From: Streptomyces sp. NBC_00250 | Lineage (GTDB): Bacteria; Actinomycetota; Actinomycetes; Streptomycetales; Streptomycetaceae | Direction of reading: 5' to 3' | DNA: 64,000 nucleotides | Assembly: GCF_036192275.1 (NCBI RefSeq) | Contig: NZ_CP108088.1 | Span: 6,387,501-6,451,500, forward strand | In this document: one piece after another, positions 1 to 8,418 of the stretch | Position numbering within the stretch: the stretch's first letter is position 1 | How the letters are laid out: each line of letters begins with the position of its first letter | The notes under the pieces: model-generated | What the model was told of the DNA's origin: nothing | Databases searched by the model: none | The model's input: the letters and a program-made list of their open reading frames with translations, nothing else | Position numbers and translations under genes: made by a program

Positions 1-80
1 GAAGGAGGAGGCCCGGAAGGGCTGCTGGGCATCACCTTCGGATCCCCGTGGACGGGAAGGCCAGGGTCGGCGGTGTCCCT

Positions 81-110
81 GGGACGGCCGGGGACATCCG
101 GGGACGGCCG
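81..110. repeat. Three tandem decamers upstream of a lipoprotein gene
   Basis: Three consecutive decamers follow the pattern GGGAC-NN-CCG (middle copy AT, outer copies GG). They lie about 80 bp before the first gene. The first 190 bases hold no gene I can support on either strand, so this is probably promoter or upstream intergenic sequence. Confidence 0.6.
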
Positions 111-191
111 GGACCCGTTCGGAGCCGTCCGGGTGGCGGGCCGGTGGGGCTGCGGAGAGGCTGACGCCACTACCCCCAGGGAGGTCCCGTC

Positions 192-752
192 GTGCCCAGA
201 TCCATACCCCGGTCCGTGTCCCGTGGTGTCGTGGCCCTGCTGCTGTCCTGCGCCCTGCTCCTGACCACCGCCGCCTGCAACGGTGACGACGACGCGAGTA
301 CGAGCGGCGCCGCGACCCCGACGGCTTCGAGCAGCTTCGAGCAGCAGAAGCTCGCCAAGACCCGGTTCGTGGCCAACGCGGGTCTGGCCGCGGGAGCCGC
401 GTACCAGTGGATCGTGAAGCCGTACCGCGAGGGCAAGTTCAAGAAGGGCGCGGACGGCCGGACCTTCGCCCTGGTGAAGGCGGGCCTCGCGGGCGCGTTC
501 ACGTACAACCGGCTCAAGGCGGCGGCGAACAACGCCAAGGGCGACCCGCTGCTCTCGAAGGCGGTCGCGCCGCTCACGGCGGGCATCGAGTCGCTCAAGG
601 AGCTCGGGACCAAGCTCCGCAAGGGCGAGGTGGGAGACGGGGACGTCGGCGCCTTCGAGAGCGTCATCAACAGCGTCAAGGACGCGGGAAAGAGCGCCGG
701 TGCCGAGGTCGTCGAGAAGGTGCCCAGCGCCTCGCAGCTCAGCGGCGGCTGA
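192..752 (+). CDS. Putative lipoprotein of unknown function
   Basis: A 186-residue protein starts at a GTG preceded by a GGGAGG ribosome-binding site about 8 bases upstream. The N-terminus is a lipoprotein signal peptide: an arginine-containing n-region, a leucine-rich core, and a lipobox ending in LTTAAC with the modifiable Cys at about residue 29. It is followed by an acidic and serine/threonine linker. The remaining ~140 residues are Lys/Ala/Gly rich, look mostly helical, and contain no motif I recognise. It is presumably anchored to the outer face of the membrane. The neighbour downstream is convergent, so it stands alone. Function is unknown. Confidence 0.75.
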   Translation: MPRSIPRSVSRGVVALLLSCALLLTTAACNGDDDASTSGAATPTASSSFEQQKLAKTRFVANAGLAAGAAYQWIVKPYREGKFKKGADGRTFALVKAGLAGAFTYNRLKAAANNAKGDPLLSKAVAPLTAGIESLKELGTKLRKGEVGDGDVGAFESVINSVKDAGKSAGAEVVEKVPSASQLSGG

Positions 753-761
753 TCCGTCCGT

Positions 762-1772
762 TCAGCTGTCGAGTTCGGCCAGCAGGCGGAGCGTCGCGGG
801 GTCCGGTGCGGTGACCAGGAGGTCCGTCACCGGGCCGCGCCGCCATGCGTCGAGCCGTTCGGCGATCCGCTCGCGGGGGCCGACGAGCGAGATCTCGTCC
901 GCGAAGGCGTCCGGCACCGCGAGGACGGCCTCCTCGCGCCGCCCGGCCGCGAACAGCTCCTGGACGCGCCTCGCCTCCTTCTCGTACCCCATCCGCCCCA
1001 TCAGGTCGGCGTGGAAGTTGCGGGCCGCGTGCCCCATGCCGCCGATGTAGAAGCCGAGCATCGCCTTGACCGGCAGCAGTCCGGCCGCCACGTCCTCGCA
1101 GACCTGGGCGCGGACCATGGGGGCGACCAGGAAGCCCTCGGGGAGCCGGTCGGGCAGGGCGTACACCTCGGACCAGCGGTCGGGGGTCCAGTACAGCGGC
1201 AGCCAGCCGTCGGCGATCGTGAGCGTCTGCGCGATGTTCTTCGGTCCCTCGGCGCCGAGGAGGATCGGGAGGTCGGCGCGGAGCGGGTGGGTGATCGGCT
1301 TGAGCGCCTTGCCGAGGCCGGTGCCGTCCGCGCCGGTGTACGGGTGGGAGTGGTGGCGCCCGTCGAGCCGGACGGGGGCCTCGCGGCGCAGGACCTGGCG
1401 GACCACGTCCACGTACTCCCGGGTCGCGGTCAGCGGGGAGCGGGGGAAGGGGCGCCCGTACCAGCCCTCGACGACCTGCGGCCCCGAGAGGCCGAGTCCC
1501 AGCATGACCCGCCCGCCGGAGAGGTGGTCGAGGGTGAGCGCGTGCATCGCGGTGGTGGTGGGGGCGCGGGCGGCCATCTGCGCGACGGCGGTGCCCAGCC
1601 TGATGCGGCTGGTGTGGGCGGCGATCCAGGTCAGCGCGGTGAAGGCGTCGGAGCCCCAGGCCTCCGCCGTCCACACGGAGTCGTAGCCGAGCCGCTCGGC
1701 CTCGCGGGCGAGGTCGAGATGGGCGGCGGAGGGGCCGCGGCCCCAGTAGCCGAGGGCGAGTCCGAGTCGCAT
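762..1772 (-). CDS. LLM-class F420-dependent oxidoreductase (Rv3520c type)
   Basis: The product is a luciferase-like (beta/alpha)8 oxidoreductase of about 336 residues, expected to use coenzyme F420. Family features visible are the MRLGLALGYWG opening, the SVWTAEAWGSDAF segment, the ALTLDHLSGGRVMLGLGLSGPQ stretch (about 90-110) and the C-terminal LVGPRERIAERLDAW. Two ATGs are in frame, 1781 and 1772. AAAGGA at 1781-1786 (read on the minus strand) overlaps the first but sits 8 bases before the second, so I use 1772. In mycobacteria the Rv3520c relative lies in the cholesterol (KstR) cluster. A CTGACG-ATC-CGTCAG palindrome just upstream links it to two other lipid-catabolic loci in this window. 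The substrate is unknown. Confidence 0.88.
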   Translation of the reverse strand: MRLGLALGYWGRGPSAAHLDLAREAERLGYDSVWTAEAWGSDAFTALTWIAAHTSRIRLGTAVAQMAARAPTTTAMHALTLDHLSGGRVMLGLGLSGPQVVEGWYGRPFPRSPLTATREYVDVVRQVLRREAPVRLDGRHHSHPYTGADGTGLGKALKPITHPLRADLPILLGAEGPKNIAQTLTIADGWLPLYWTPDRWSEVYALPDRLPEGFLVAPMVRAQVCEDVAAGLLPVKAMLGFYIGGMGHAARNFHADLMGRMGYEKEARRVQELFAAGRREEAVLAVPDAFADEISLVGPRERIAERLDAWRRGPVTDLLVTAPDPATLRLLAELDS

Positions 1773-1786
1773 GCCCCGCATCCTTT

Positions 1787-1801
1787 CTGACGATCCGTCA
1801 G
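1787..1801. promoter_or_regulatory. Palindromic operator CTGACG-N3-CGTCAG (copy 1)
   Basis: CTGACGATCCGTCAG is a perfect 6-bp inverted repeat with a 3-bp spacer, 14 bp upstream of the LLM oxidoreductase start. Near-identical sites occur at 11671 and 21784, each before an acyl-CoA or steroid type catabolic gene. The architecture suits a TetR-family repressor. Which one binds is not known from this window. Confidence 0.7.
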
Positions 1802-1828
1802 TTCAGGCGATGCGGGGACTGTACGCCA

Positions 1829-1868
1829 ACGGCCCCCCGCCCGGAAGGGATTCCGGGCGAGGGGCCGT
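1829..1868 (-). terminator. Hairpin terminator of the 1885..2751 gene
   Basis: An 18-bp stem with a single mismatch and a 4-base GGGA loop lies directly after the stop of the minus-strand membrane-protein gene. There is no U-tract, as is common in Streptomyces. Confidence 0.7.
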
Positions 1869-1884
1869 GAAGCTGTCCGACGGG

Positions 1885-2751
1885 TCAGCCGCGCTGGATG
1901 CCCGTGGTGTCCTGCAGCACGCCACGACGGCCGTCCTGCGTCTGGGCCACCAGGGTGGAACCGCGCTGCTCGACCGCCAGGTACCAGGTACCCGGGGCCA
2001 GTTCGGCGATCGGCGCCTGGGAGCCGTCCTCCGCGTACAGCGGACGGCCGACCGGGACCGCGAACCAGAACGGCGTGAAGTCCGCGGCCGCGGGCGCCTG
2101 CGGGGCCTGAGCCTGGGCCTGCGGCTCGGGCTGCTGAGGGGCCTGCGGCTGCGGGGCGGCGGCGGCCTGCGCGCCGAACGGCTGGCCCGCACCCTGCGAG
2201 GGGTCCTGCGGTCCGCCGAAGGGCTGCTGCTGCGCACCCGGGTAGCCGTAGCCGCCGGGAACGCCCTGCGGGCCGGGCTGGCCGGGCTGCATGCCGTACG
2301 GCTGCGGGGTCTGCGGCTTGGGCGCGCCGACGAGCGGGGCCTGGAGGGCGGGGACCATCGGGCCGGCCACGGCGGCACCGGCCAGGACCAGGGAGGCGAT
2401 CAGGCCGAGGACCAGGCCCGCGCCGGAGTTCTCCGACTCGAAGATCCACATCAGCAGGGTCCACGCGGCGGCGACGGTGAACGCGGCACCGACCTGGCCG
2501 AGCTCGAAGCCGGCCACCTTGCGCTGCTGCGGCAGGCTGCGGGACGTGATCACGAGGGCCGCGCCGGCGATGCCGAGGAAGAAGGAGCCCCAGCCGAGGT
2601 AGGAGATCTCCCACGAGTTCGTGGTCGGGACCTGGTCACAGATCGCGGGGGCGGCGTCGCAGCCGCTGATGTCGAGGAACGAGGCGATGAACAGCACCAC
2701 CGCTGCACCGATCAGCACGCCATCGCCTCGGGTGAGGGAGCGGATATTCAC
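1885..2751 (-). CDS. Membrane protein with Pro/Gln-rich linker and C-terminal SH3-like region
   Basis: This 288-residue protein starts at a GTG with AAGGA 8 bases upstream. The first ~130 residues form four predicted transmembrane helices, with an extracytoplasmic loop after the first that has two cysteines (SGCDAAPAICD). Residues ~135-225 are a Pro/Gln/Gly/Ala low-complexity linker. The last ~60 residues (PFWFAVP through LQDTTGIQRG) form a compact beta-rich region with alternating hydrophobics. I do not recognise a catalytic motif. A hairpin terminator follows. It is probably a membrane-tethered envelope protein of unknown role. Confidence 0.75.
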   Translation of the reverse strand: MNIRSLTRGDGVLIGAAVVLFIASFLDISGCDAAPAICDQVPTTNSWEISYLGWGSFFLGIAGAALVITSRSLPQQRKVAGFELGQVGAAFTVAAAWTLLMWIFESENSGAGLVLGLIASLVLAGAAVAGPMVPALQAPLVGAPKPQTPQPYGMQPGQPGPQGVPGGYGYPGAQQQPFGGPQDPSQGAGQPFGAQAAAAPQPQAPQQPEPQAQAQAPQAPAAADFTPFWFAVPVGRPLYAEDGSQAPIAELAPGTWYLAVEQRGSTLVAQTQDGRRGVLQDTTGIQRG

Positions 2752-2860
2752 GTAAGAAGTCCTTCGTCGGGTCGTCGCGTCGGGGTGGCGCTCAGGTCAT
2801 GGCACGGGGGATGGCACGGAGCTGCCCCATCGTACGGAGCGAATCTATCGCCCGCGGGTT

Positions 2861-3778
2861 CTACCCCTTGAGGTAGGTCGCGATGCCGTCCGCGATCCCC
2901 TGGGCCGCCTTCTGCCGCCACGTCTCCGACGTGAGCAGCTGTGCGTCCTTCGGATCACGCATATTGCCGCATTCGACGAAGACCTTGGGGACGGTTGAGA
3001 GATTGAGTCCCCCGAGATCGTCGCGGACATCCAACCCCGTACCGGAACCAAGGTAGTTGGCGGGAGCCGTTCCGGTGGCACGGGCGAACCGGTCCACGAT
3101 CCGCTCGCCCAGCTCCCGGGACGGGGTGACGATCTTCGCGGTGTCGGCGGATCCTTCCCGCACGCGTGCGGGAAGGATCACATGGAATCCGCGGTTGCCG
3201 ACGGCGGAACCGTCCGCGTGGACGGAGACGACGGCGTCGGCGTGGGCCGCGTTGCCGATCTTCGCCCGCTCGTCGATGCACGGGCCCCAGGGGCGGTCGG
3301 CGTCGTGGGTCAGGACCACCTCGGCACCGCGCGCGGTGAGGAGGTCCCGCAGTCGGTGGGAGACGTCGAGGGTGAACGAGGCCTCGGTGTATCCGGCGTT
3401 CGTCGAGGTGCCGGTGGTGTCGCACTCCTTACGAGTGGTGCCGATATTCACCTTCTGGTTGATTTTCGAGGAATGCCGGAAATTGCCAGGGTTGTGGCCG
3501 GGGTCGATGACGACGGTCCGCCCGGTGAGAGGGCGGTTCGACCGGCTCGGAGGAGGGGATCCTGTCGCCGCGGTGGTCCCGGTCGCCGCGGGGGAGCTGG
3601 TCGGCTGTCCGCCGGAGTCGCCTGCGGTGCCGGAGGCGAGTGACGGGCTCGGCTGCTTCCCGCTGTCCTGCTGCGAGGCCTGCGAGGTCGCGCAGCCGGC
3701 GAGTACGGCGCAGCAGCCCGCGGCGGCGAGGGTGAGGGCGAGGGTACGGCGGGTGGTCTTCCGGTGGTCGTACGGCAC
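2861..3778 (-). CDS. N-acetylmuramoyl-L-alanine amidase, lipoprotein (Amidase_3)
   Basis: This is a 305-residue zinc amidase that cleaves the bond between muramic acid and the stem peptide in peptidoglycan. The signal peptide ends in lipobox VLAGC (Cys29), so the enzyme is predicted to be anchored outside the membrane. A Ser/Thr/Pro linker follows to about residue 85. The Amidase_3 fold shows its metal-site motifs in order: VIDPGHNPG (first His), the Glu in YTEASFTLDV, SVHADG (second His), and VECGNM near the C-terminus (catalytic Glu). The start is a GTG with only a weak ribosome-binding site. The divergent neighbour at 3940 is an unrelated membrane protein. Confidence 0.9.
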   Translation of the reverse strand: MPYDHRKTTRRTLALTLAAAGCCAVLAGCATSQASQQDSGKQPSPSLASGTAGDSGGQPTSSPAATGTTAATGSPPPSRSNRPLTGRTVVIDPGHNPGNFRHSSKINQKVNIGTTRKECDTTGTSTNAGYTEASFTLDVSHRLRDLLTARGAEVVLTHDADRPWGPCIDERAKIGNAAHADAVVSVHADGSAVGNRGFHVILPARVREGSADTAKIVTPSRELGERIVDRFARATGTAPANYLGSGTGLDVRDDLGGLNLSTVPKVFVECGNMRDPKDAQLLTSETWRQKAAQGIADGIATYLKG

Positions 3779-3939
3779 CTGGCGACTCTAGGCCCTGTAT
3801 GAGACGAAATCCCGTAGGGGGTAGGTCGCAGGTTGGTCACCGCTTCCCGGAACGGTGGACGCGTGTGGGGAGACCGTGAAGGGTAGGTGAGAAGAGGCGA
3901 CGGTGGGGTGTCACCGCGCATGGCCCACGAGGGGGAACC

Positions 3940-5943
3940 GTGGTGGGGGAAGAACCGAACGACGCACGTCCCGAACCGTCCGACGCGCGTCCGGAACCGT
4001 CCGACAGACGACCCGAGCCGTCTGGCGTACGTCCGGAACCGTCTGACCGGCCGCCCGTCGGAGACGGCCGGGTGCCGGACCCGAGGACTCCCGCGGCACC
4101 GTGGGAGGCGCCACCCGCGCCTGCCGCACCCGCACCACCCGCACCACCCGCCGCGCCCGTCGCGTCGCCGCCCACGCTGAGCTTCGGACCGCCGCCCGCC
4201 GCCGCTGCGGCTGCCGCCCACGGCGCGCCAGCCGGGTCCGATCCCGGCCCCGCCGCGTCCGGCCACGCTCCCGGTCCTGCTCAGGGCCCCGTGCCCGCGG
4301 CGGGTCCCGCCCCGGCGCCCGGCTGGGCCGGTGCCGGGACGCCTCCGCCGCCGCCCGGCTACGGGCCGCCGGGGTACGGCCCGCCCGGGTACGGCCCGCC
4401 GCCCGGGGACGGCGGGCAGCCGCCCGCGCAGCCGCCCGGCGAGGCGAACGGCGCACAGGCCGCCATGATCGGCCTGCTCAACCTCTCCTGCCTGGGCCTC
4501 GGTTACGTCCTCCTGCGCAACTGGGTCGGCGCCGCGATCTGCTGGATCGCCACCGCCGCCCTCCTCGTCATGGCGCTCCCCGCCGACGTCGACGGCGTGC
4601 CCCTCGGGCTTCTCGTCGGCTACGGCGCCTTCCTGCTGCTCGCCGCCGCCGACGGCGCCAGGCGCGGGCTGCGCGCCACCCTCAGCATCGGCGCCTCCTT
4701 CCGCCGCCTCGCGCTGCCGCTCGCCCTCGTGCTGCTGGCCGTGCCCGCGGGCGGCTCGCTCGCGTACGGGGCGGCCCGCGACGAGGCGAAGGAGCAGGCC
4801 CTGCTCGAACGCCTCTCGGCGGCGGACGCGCTGGTCGAGACCGCCGACGACGGCCTGACCTTCGACAAGGCCGAGCCGACCTACCGCAAGGCGCTCGCCA
4901 CCTACCAGGAGCTCGGCACCAAGCACGCGGGCTCGCGAGCCGGGAAGCTGGTCCCCGCGCGCCTCGACACGTATTACGAGACGGTCTCCCGCCCGTACGC
5001 GAAGAAGGCGTACTGCGAGGCCGTCGCGCCGCTCAAGCACCTGCGCGGGCTCGCCGGCGACGGCACCGTCGACAAGGAGCTGCTCGGCGTCCGGCCCGCC
5101 AAGACCGACGAGCCGCTGGCCGAGTCCCTCTTCGAGTGCGGGACGGCCGCGCTCGGCGTGGAGGCCGCCGACCCGCCGGCCAGCGAGAGCCTCAACGCGC
5201 TGTACGACACCTTCCCGAAGTCGGCCCAGGCCACCCGTGTCGAGCCGGCGGTCCGCGCGGCGATCAAGACCCGGACGACCGCCCTCACCGGCGGCGCCAC
5301 TCCGTGCGAGACCACGAAGGAGCTGCGCGCGCTCCACTCCTCCGTCGAGAACATGACGGACCCCGCCCTCGAAGACGCGTCGAAGGAGGCCGCAGGCGCG
5401 GTCCAGCGGGGCGACTTCGCCTGCGGGACCTCGCAGTTCAAGAGCAAGGAGTACGACGACGCGATCAAGACCATGACCCAGTACGCCAAGGACTACCCCA
5501 GCAGCCCGGACGCGGCGCACGCCCGCTCCATCGCCATCGCCGCCGAGATCGCCGACGAGGAGCCCGCGGCGGGCAAGAAGCTGCCCTCGGCCGACGTGCC
5601 CGGCGGCGCGCGGATGGTGATGGTGGTCAGCAACGACGGCCCGGGTGAGGTCGAGCTGCTCTACACCGGTCCGATGACCGGCAAGGTCACCCTGAAGGCG
5701 TGCGGGACCTGCACCAAGTACCCGGGCCCGATCTTCTCGCAGGGCAAGAAGATCAAGGCCTGCACCGGTCCGTCCTCGAAGTACCCGAAGGCGACCCTGC
5801 TGCTGCCCGCCGGTGACTACCACTTCCTCCAGAAGCGGGCCTCGACCGGCACGTCCACGGCCGGGGACACCAAGACGAGCAAGGCGAAGATCGAATCGGG
5901 CTACAGCTACACCAACTGCCTGTACGTGACCTCGGGGTTCTGA
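3940..5943 (+). CDS. Large membrane protein with PEPSD repeats and extracytoplasmic TPR-like domain
   Basis: A 667-residue protein starts at GTG 3940 behind GAGGGGGAACC. Residues 1-~35 carry five copies of a PEPS/PEPSD-type repeat. Residues ~35-165 are Pro/Ala/Gly rich with PPGYGPPGYG motifs. Three to four transmembrane helices follow (about 170-275, including a helix at LALPLALVLLAVPAGG). The ~390-residue remainder is probably extracytoplasmic and contains helical pairs such as AEPTYRKALATYQELG and SKEYDDAIKTMTQYAKDYPSS that look like tetratricopeptide repeats. It has about ten cysteines, several paired (KACGTC). I do not recognise the family; a surface assembly or binding role is only a guess. 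Confidence 0.75.
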   Translation: MVGEEPNDARPEPSDARPEPSDRRPEPSGVRPEPSDRPPVGDGRVPDPRTPAAPWEAPPAPAAPAPPAPPAAPVASPPTLSFGPPPAAAAAAAHGAPAGSDPGPAASGHAPGPAQGPVPAAGPAPAPGWAGAGTPPPPPGYGPPGYGPPGYGPPPGDGGQPPAQPPGEANGAQAAMIGLLNLSCLGLGYVLLRNWVGAAICWIATAALLVMALPADVDGVPLGLLVGYGAFLLLAAADGARRGLRATLSIGASFRRLALPLALVLLAVPAGGSLAYGAARDEAKEQALLERLSAADALVETADDGLTFDKAEPTYRKALATYQELGTKHAGSRAGKLVPARLDTYYETVSRPYAKKAYCEAVAPLKHLRGLAGDGTVDKELLGVRPAKTDEPLAESLFECGTAALGVEAADPPASESLNALYDTFPKSAQATRVEPAVRAAIKTRTTALTGGATPCETTKELRALHSSVENMTDPALEDASKEAAGAVQRGDFACGTSQFKSKEYDDAIKTMTQYAKDYPSSPDAAHARSIAIAAEIADEEPAAGKKLPSADVPGGARMVMVVSNDGPGEVELLYTGPMTGKVTLKACGTCTKYPGPIFSQGKKIKACTGPSSKYPKATLLLPAGDYHFLQKRASTGTSTAGDTKTSKAKIESGYSYTNCLYVTSGF

Positions 5944-5967
5944 CCCGACCCGCGCGAGGCGCCTTCA

Positions 5968-6005
5968 CCCGACGGCTGTCACCTTCCGAGGTGGCGGCCG
6001 TCGGG
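5968..6005. terminator. Bidirectional hairpin terminator
   Basis: A 17-bp stem, with two G-U type positions, encloses a TCCG tetraloop between two convergent genes (stops at 5943 and 6032). It can serve both strands. Confidence 0.7.
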
Positions 6006-6031
6006 CTGTCGGGCCGCCAGGAGCCGGGAGG

Positions 6032-6430
6032 TCACTCGCCCCAGTAGATGACCTCGGTCTCCCACCAGCCGCCGTTGTTACGGTCGAACAGCCGGACGTT
6101 GCACGCCGTGTTGGAGTCGCGGCCGATCCCGAACGTGTAGGTCCGCGTCTCACCCGCCGAGATCCAGAACGCCCCGTCGGAGCCCCACCAGCCCGCCTTG
6201 GTGCCGTTCACGCAGACCAGGTTGAAGTCGACGAGGACGGCGTTGCCGCTGCGCTTCGCGTACTTGGCGTCCCACCCGTTGGGCACACTGCGGATGCAGA
6301 GGTCGCCGGCGCCGATGTTCCGGCACTTCCAGGACGTCGTCACGTACGCCTGAGCGGGTGTGGCCGTCGCCGCCACGGCGCCGACCAGCATCGCTCCCAC
6401 GGTGGCCGCCGTCGCGAATCGCCTTCTCAT
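6032..6430 (-). CDS. Small secreted protein of unknown function
   Basis: This 132-residue protein has a Sec signal peptide with a predicted cut after ATPAQA (about residue 28). The mature part is about 104 residues with four cysteines (WKCRN, DLCIR, LVCVN, TACNV), compatible with two disulfides. It is rich in Trp, Gly and Asn, which suggests a small beta-sandwich. The start is supported by GGAGGGGG upstream. I cannot assign a family. Confidence 0.75.
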   Translation of the reverse strand: MRRRFATAATVGAMLVGAVAATATPAQAYVTTSWKCRNIGAGDLCIRSVPNGWDAKYAKRSGNAVLVDFNLVCVNGTKAGWWGSDGAFWISAGETRTYTFGIGRDSNTACNVRLFDRNNGGWWETEVIYWGE

Positions 6431-6571
6431 GAATGCCCCCTCCGCGCCCCGCCCGGGGCGCCGATCTGTGATGACCCGACCCGGTACACGCTAGGAGCGG
6501 GCACACGGCGGAAGGGCCGCACAGCGTCCCGTCGTCATTCCTGGGACGGGAGGCGAGACGCGGGACGACGG

Positions 6572-7204
6572 TCAGCCCAGGCGGCGCAGGACCCGCAGCG
6601 AGTCCGTGACCGAGACCTCCTCGAAGTCCCCCGACTCCAGCGCGCGGAGGTAGATCCGGTACGGGGCCTGGCCGCCGTCCTCCGGGTTCGGGAAGACGTC
6701 GTGGATGACCAGCAGGCCCCCGGGGGCGACCTTGGGGGCCCAGCCCTCGTAGTCGTTGGTGGCGTGCTCGTCGGTGTGCCCGCCGTCGACGAACACGAAC
6801 CCGAGCTGTCCGCCCCACACCTTCGCGACCTGCGGCGACCGCCCGACGACGGCGATCACGTGCTCTTCGAGCCCCGCCCTGCGCAGCGTCCGCCGGAAGG
6901 TCGGCAGCGTGTCCATGAGCCCGACCTCCGGGTCGACCACGGTCTCGTCGTGGTACTCCCACCCCGGCTGCTGCTCCTCGCTGCCCCGGTGGTGGTCCAC
7001 GGTCACGGCGACCGTTCCCGCCTGCCGGGCCACGTCGGCGAGCAGGATCGTGGAGCGCCCGCAGTACGTGCCGACCTCCAGGAGCGGCAGCCCGAGCTTC
7101 GCCGCCTCGGTCGCCGCCTCGTACAGCGCGAGGCCCTCCCCGACGGGCATGAAGCCCTTCGCGGCCTCGAAGGCGGCAAGGATCTCGGGCTCGGGCACGG
7201 ACAT
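6572..7204 (-). CDS. Class I SAM-dependent methyltransferase
   Basis: This is a 210-residue Rossmann-type methyltransferase (Methyltransf_24-like). The SAM-binding motif I region is LLEVGTYCGRSTILLAD (about 40-56), motif II is VAVTVDHHRG, and a post-core acidic segment FVFVDGGHTDEHATNDYEGW carries the DGGH seen in this group. GGLLVIHDVFPNPEDGG follows near residue 170. ATG 7204 has AGGAGT 6 bases upstream. The substrate is unknown. The gene is followed at 7251 by a decayed gene, so no operon partner is evident. Confidence 0.85.
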   Translation of the reverse strand: MSVPEPEILAAFEAAKGFMPVGEGLALYEAATEAAKLGLPLLEVGTYCGRSTILLADVARQAGTVAVTVDHHRGSEEQQPGWEYHDETVVDPEVGLMDTLPTFRRTLRRAGLEEHVIAVVGRSPQVAKVWGGQLGFVFVDGGHTDEHATNDYEGWAPKVAPGGLLVIHDVFPNPEDGGQAPYRIYLRALESGDFEEVSVTDSLRVLRRLG

Positions 7205-7250
7205 GGTGACTCCTACTGGCGGGTACGCGGGTACGGGCGCCCATCGTGCC

Positions 7251-7515
7251 CTACGCGTCGCACTCGAACCACACCGTCTTCCCGTCGGCCCGCTCGTCGA
7301 CCCCCCACCGATCCGTCACCGCCTCCACCAGGACCAGCCTCCGCCCGCCCTCGTCCCACGGATCCGCAGCCTTCGCGAACACGGCTCCGGGCACCCCGTC
7401 CGTGACCTCGCCCCGGAGCCCGTACGGCTCGCAGGATCAGGACCGAGCACCGCCGGCCGGGCACGTGCCGGACCACGTTGGCGAGCGTCTGCACCGAGGA
7501 CTTCGTCCAAGGGCA
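7251..7515 (-). pseudogene. Remnant of an RsbW/HATPase_c_2-type ATP-binding protein (truncated and frameshifted)
   Basis: Read on the minus strand, one frame gives VQTLANVVRHVPGRRCSVLIL and, after a frameshift near 7435, another gives EPYGLRGEVTDGVPGAVF then DEGGRRLVLVEAVTDRWG and the end GKTVWFECDA before TAG. These match in order the N-box (normally SELVTNAVRH), the G1 region, the GRGL..V box and the terminal KTVWFEC of Streptomyces anti-sigma-like ATPases. Nothing corresponding to the first ~50 residues is present, and the 5' end meets the remnant of a divergent XRE gene. The gene is dead by truncation plus frameshift. Confidence 0.75.
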
Positions 7516-7522
7516 TATGACG

Positions 7523-7664
7523 GTGGATTCAGCCGCGTTCAGGGAGGGGTCGCGCCGTTACGATCACCTCCGAGCGGCCGCTCTGCCGGTGGAGGACTCG
7601 ACCACGCTGATCACCCGCGTCATGGAGGAACACTATGGAGAGCAACCAGAACCTGACGGGAGCG
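7523..7664 (+). pseudogene. C-terminal remnant of an XRE/DUF5753 regulator
   Basis: The frame beginning VDSAAFREGSRRYDHLRAAA and continuing through ALPVEDSTTLITRVMEEHYG has the usual ending of Streptomyces helix-turn-helix (XRE)/DUF5753 regulators, which sit immediately before a DUF397 gene. Here the DNA-binding domain and most of DUF5753 are missing. The piece runs into the DUF397 start at 7635 in another frame and has no stop of its own there. Together with 7251..7515 it marks a deletion that removed the 5' parts of two divergent genes. Confidence 0.65.
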
Positions 7665-7847
7665 CGCCGGCGCAAGTCCTCGTACAGCGGCGACACCGGC
7701 GGTCAGTGCATCGAGATCGCCGACCTCACCGCCCACATCGCCGTCCGCGACTCCAAGAACCCCGAAGGCCCCGCCTTCCGCGCCGCCCCCGTCGCCTTCA
7801 CGGCCTTCGTGACGGCCGCCGTCGAGGGGCGTATCGGCGGCTGCTGA
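7635..7847 (+). CDS. DUF397 small protein
   Basis: This 70-residue protein has the DUF397 signature: RRKSSYSGDTGGQCIEIAD, then IAVRDSKNPEGPAFRAAP and a terminal AFTAFVTAA helix. DUF397 proteins in Streptomyces are the small partners of XRE/DUF5753 regulators and RsbW-like ATPases (the bldB/whiJ-like family of modules). Both partners here are truncated, so this gene is an orphan. The next ATG begins 2 bases after its stop. Confidence 0.9.
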   Translation: MESNQNLTGARRRKSSYSGDTGGQCIEIADLTAHIAVRDSKNPEGPAFRAAPVAFTAFVTAAVEGRIGGC

Positions 7848-7849
7848 TC

Positions 7850-8272
7850 ATGACGACCCTCATAGGGACGATGATCCTCGCCATCGGCCTGCCGGCCTGG
7901 GCGGGGATCACCTACGTCGGACTGGTCCGGGCCCGCCGGGGCAACGAACTGCCCCAGCCCGATCCGCCCCGCTCCCCGCGCACGCCCGCCAAGAAGGCCG
8001 CCTGGGTCGCCGGGCTCGCCTACCTCGCGGGCGGGGCGGTGCACGTGTACGGGCTGTCGTACCTGCCGTTCCTCTTTCCGGACGACGCGTGCTACTTCGG
8101 CGTGGGGATCAAGGACTACCCGGACTCCAGCAGCGCGCTGCCCGTGAGTCTGGTGTGCCACGGCATCGAGGTCGTCCCGTGGTGGGTCAATCCGGGCCTC
8201 CTCGTCCTCGCGGTGACCGCCGTCGGCGCGACCGTGACGAGCGTCGTCCTCATGCTCAGGCGTCACCGCTAG
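7850..8272 (+). CDS. Small three-helix membrane protein
   Basis: This 140-residue protein starts two bases after the DUF397 stop, so it is probably translationally coupled to it. There is a first transmembrane helix (about 5-25), a Pro-rich basic loop, a second helix (about 48-68), an extracytoplasmic stretch with two Cys and the segment DDACYFGVGIKDYPDS, and a third helix near the C-terminus ending in RRHR. I recognise no family. The same reading frame is open far upstream, but the upstream part codes for the XRE remnant. Confidence 0.65.
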   Translation: MTTLIGTMILAIGLPAWAGITYVGLVRARRGNELPQPDPPRSPRTPAKKAAWVAGLAYLAGGAVHVYGLSYLPFLFPDDACYFGVGIKDYPDSSSALPVSLVCHGIEVVPWWVNPGLLVLAVTAVGATVTSVVLMLRRHR

Positions 8273-8418
8273 GGGAGTGCGGGAACCGTCCTGAATGGCC
8301 CGTCCGGTGAGTTTTGCCCGTTCGGTCAGTTCATGCTGCCCGGACGCACCTGGCATCCGCGGTTCCCGGCGGCGTATCCAGAAGGAGCCGACGAACCCAC
8401 GCCACCAGAGAGATCCCC

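Noticed and set aside
7478..8272. A single 264-residue gene from the XRE remnant through the membrane protein
   Set aside because: The middle of that frame is antiphase to the DUF397 gene and is Arg/His/Pro-rich shadow coding; the membrane protein has its own coupled ATG at 7850.
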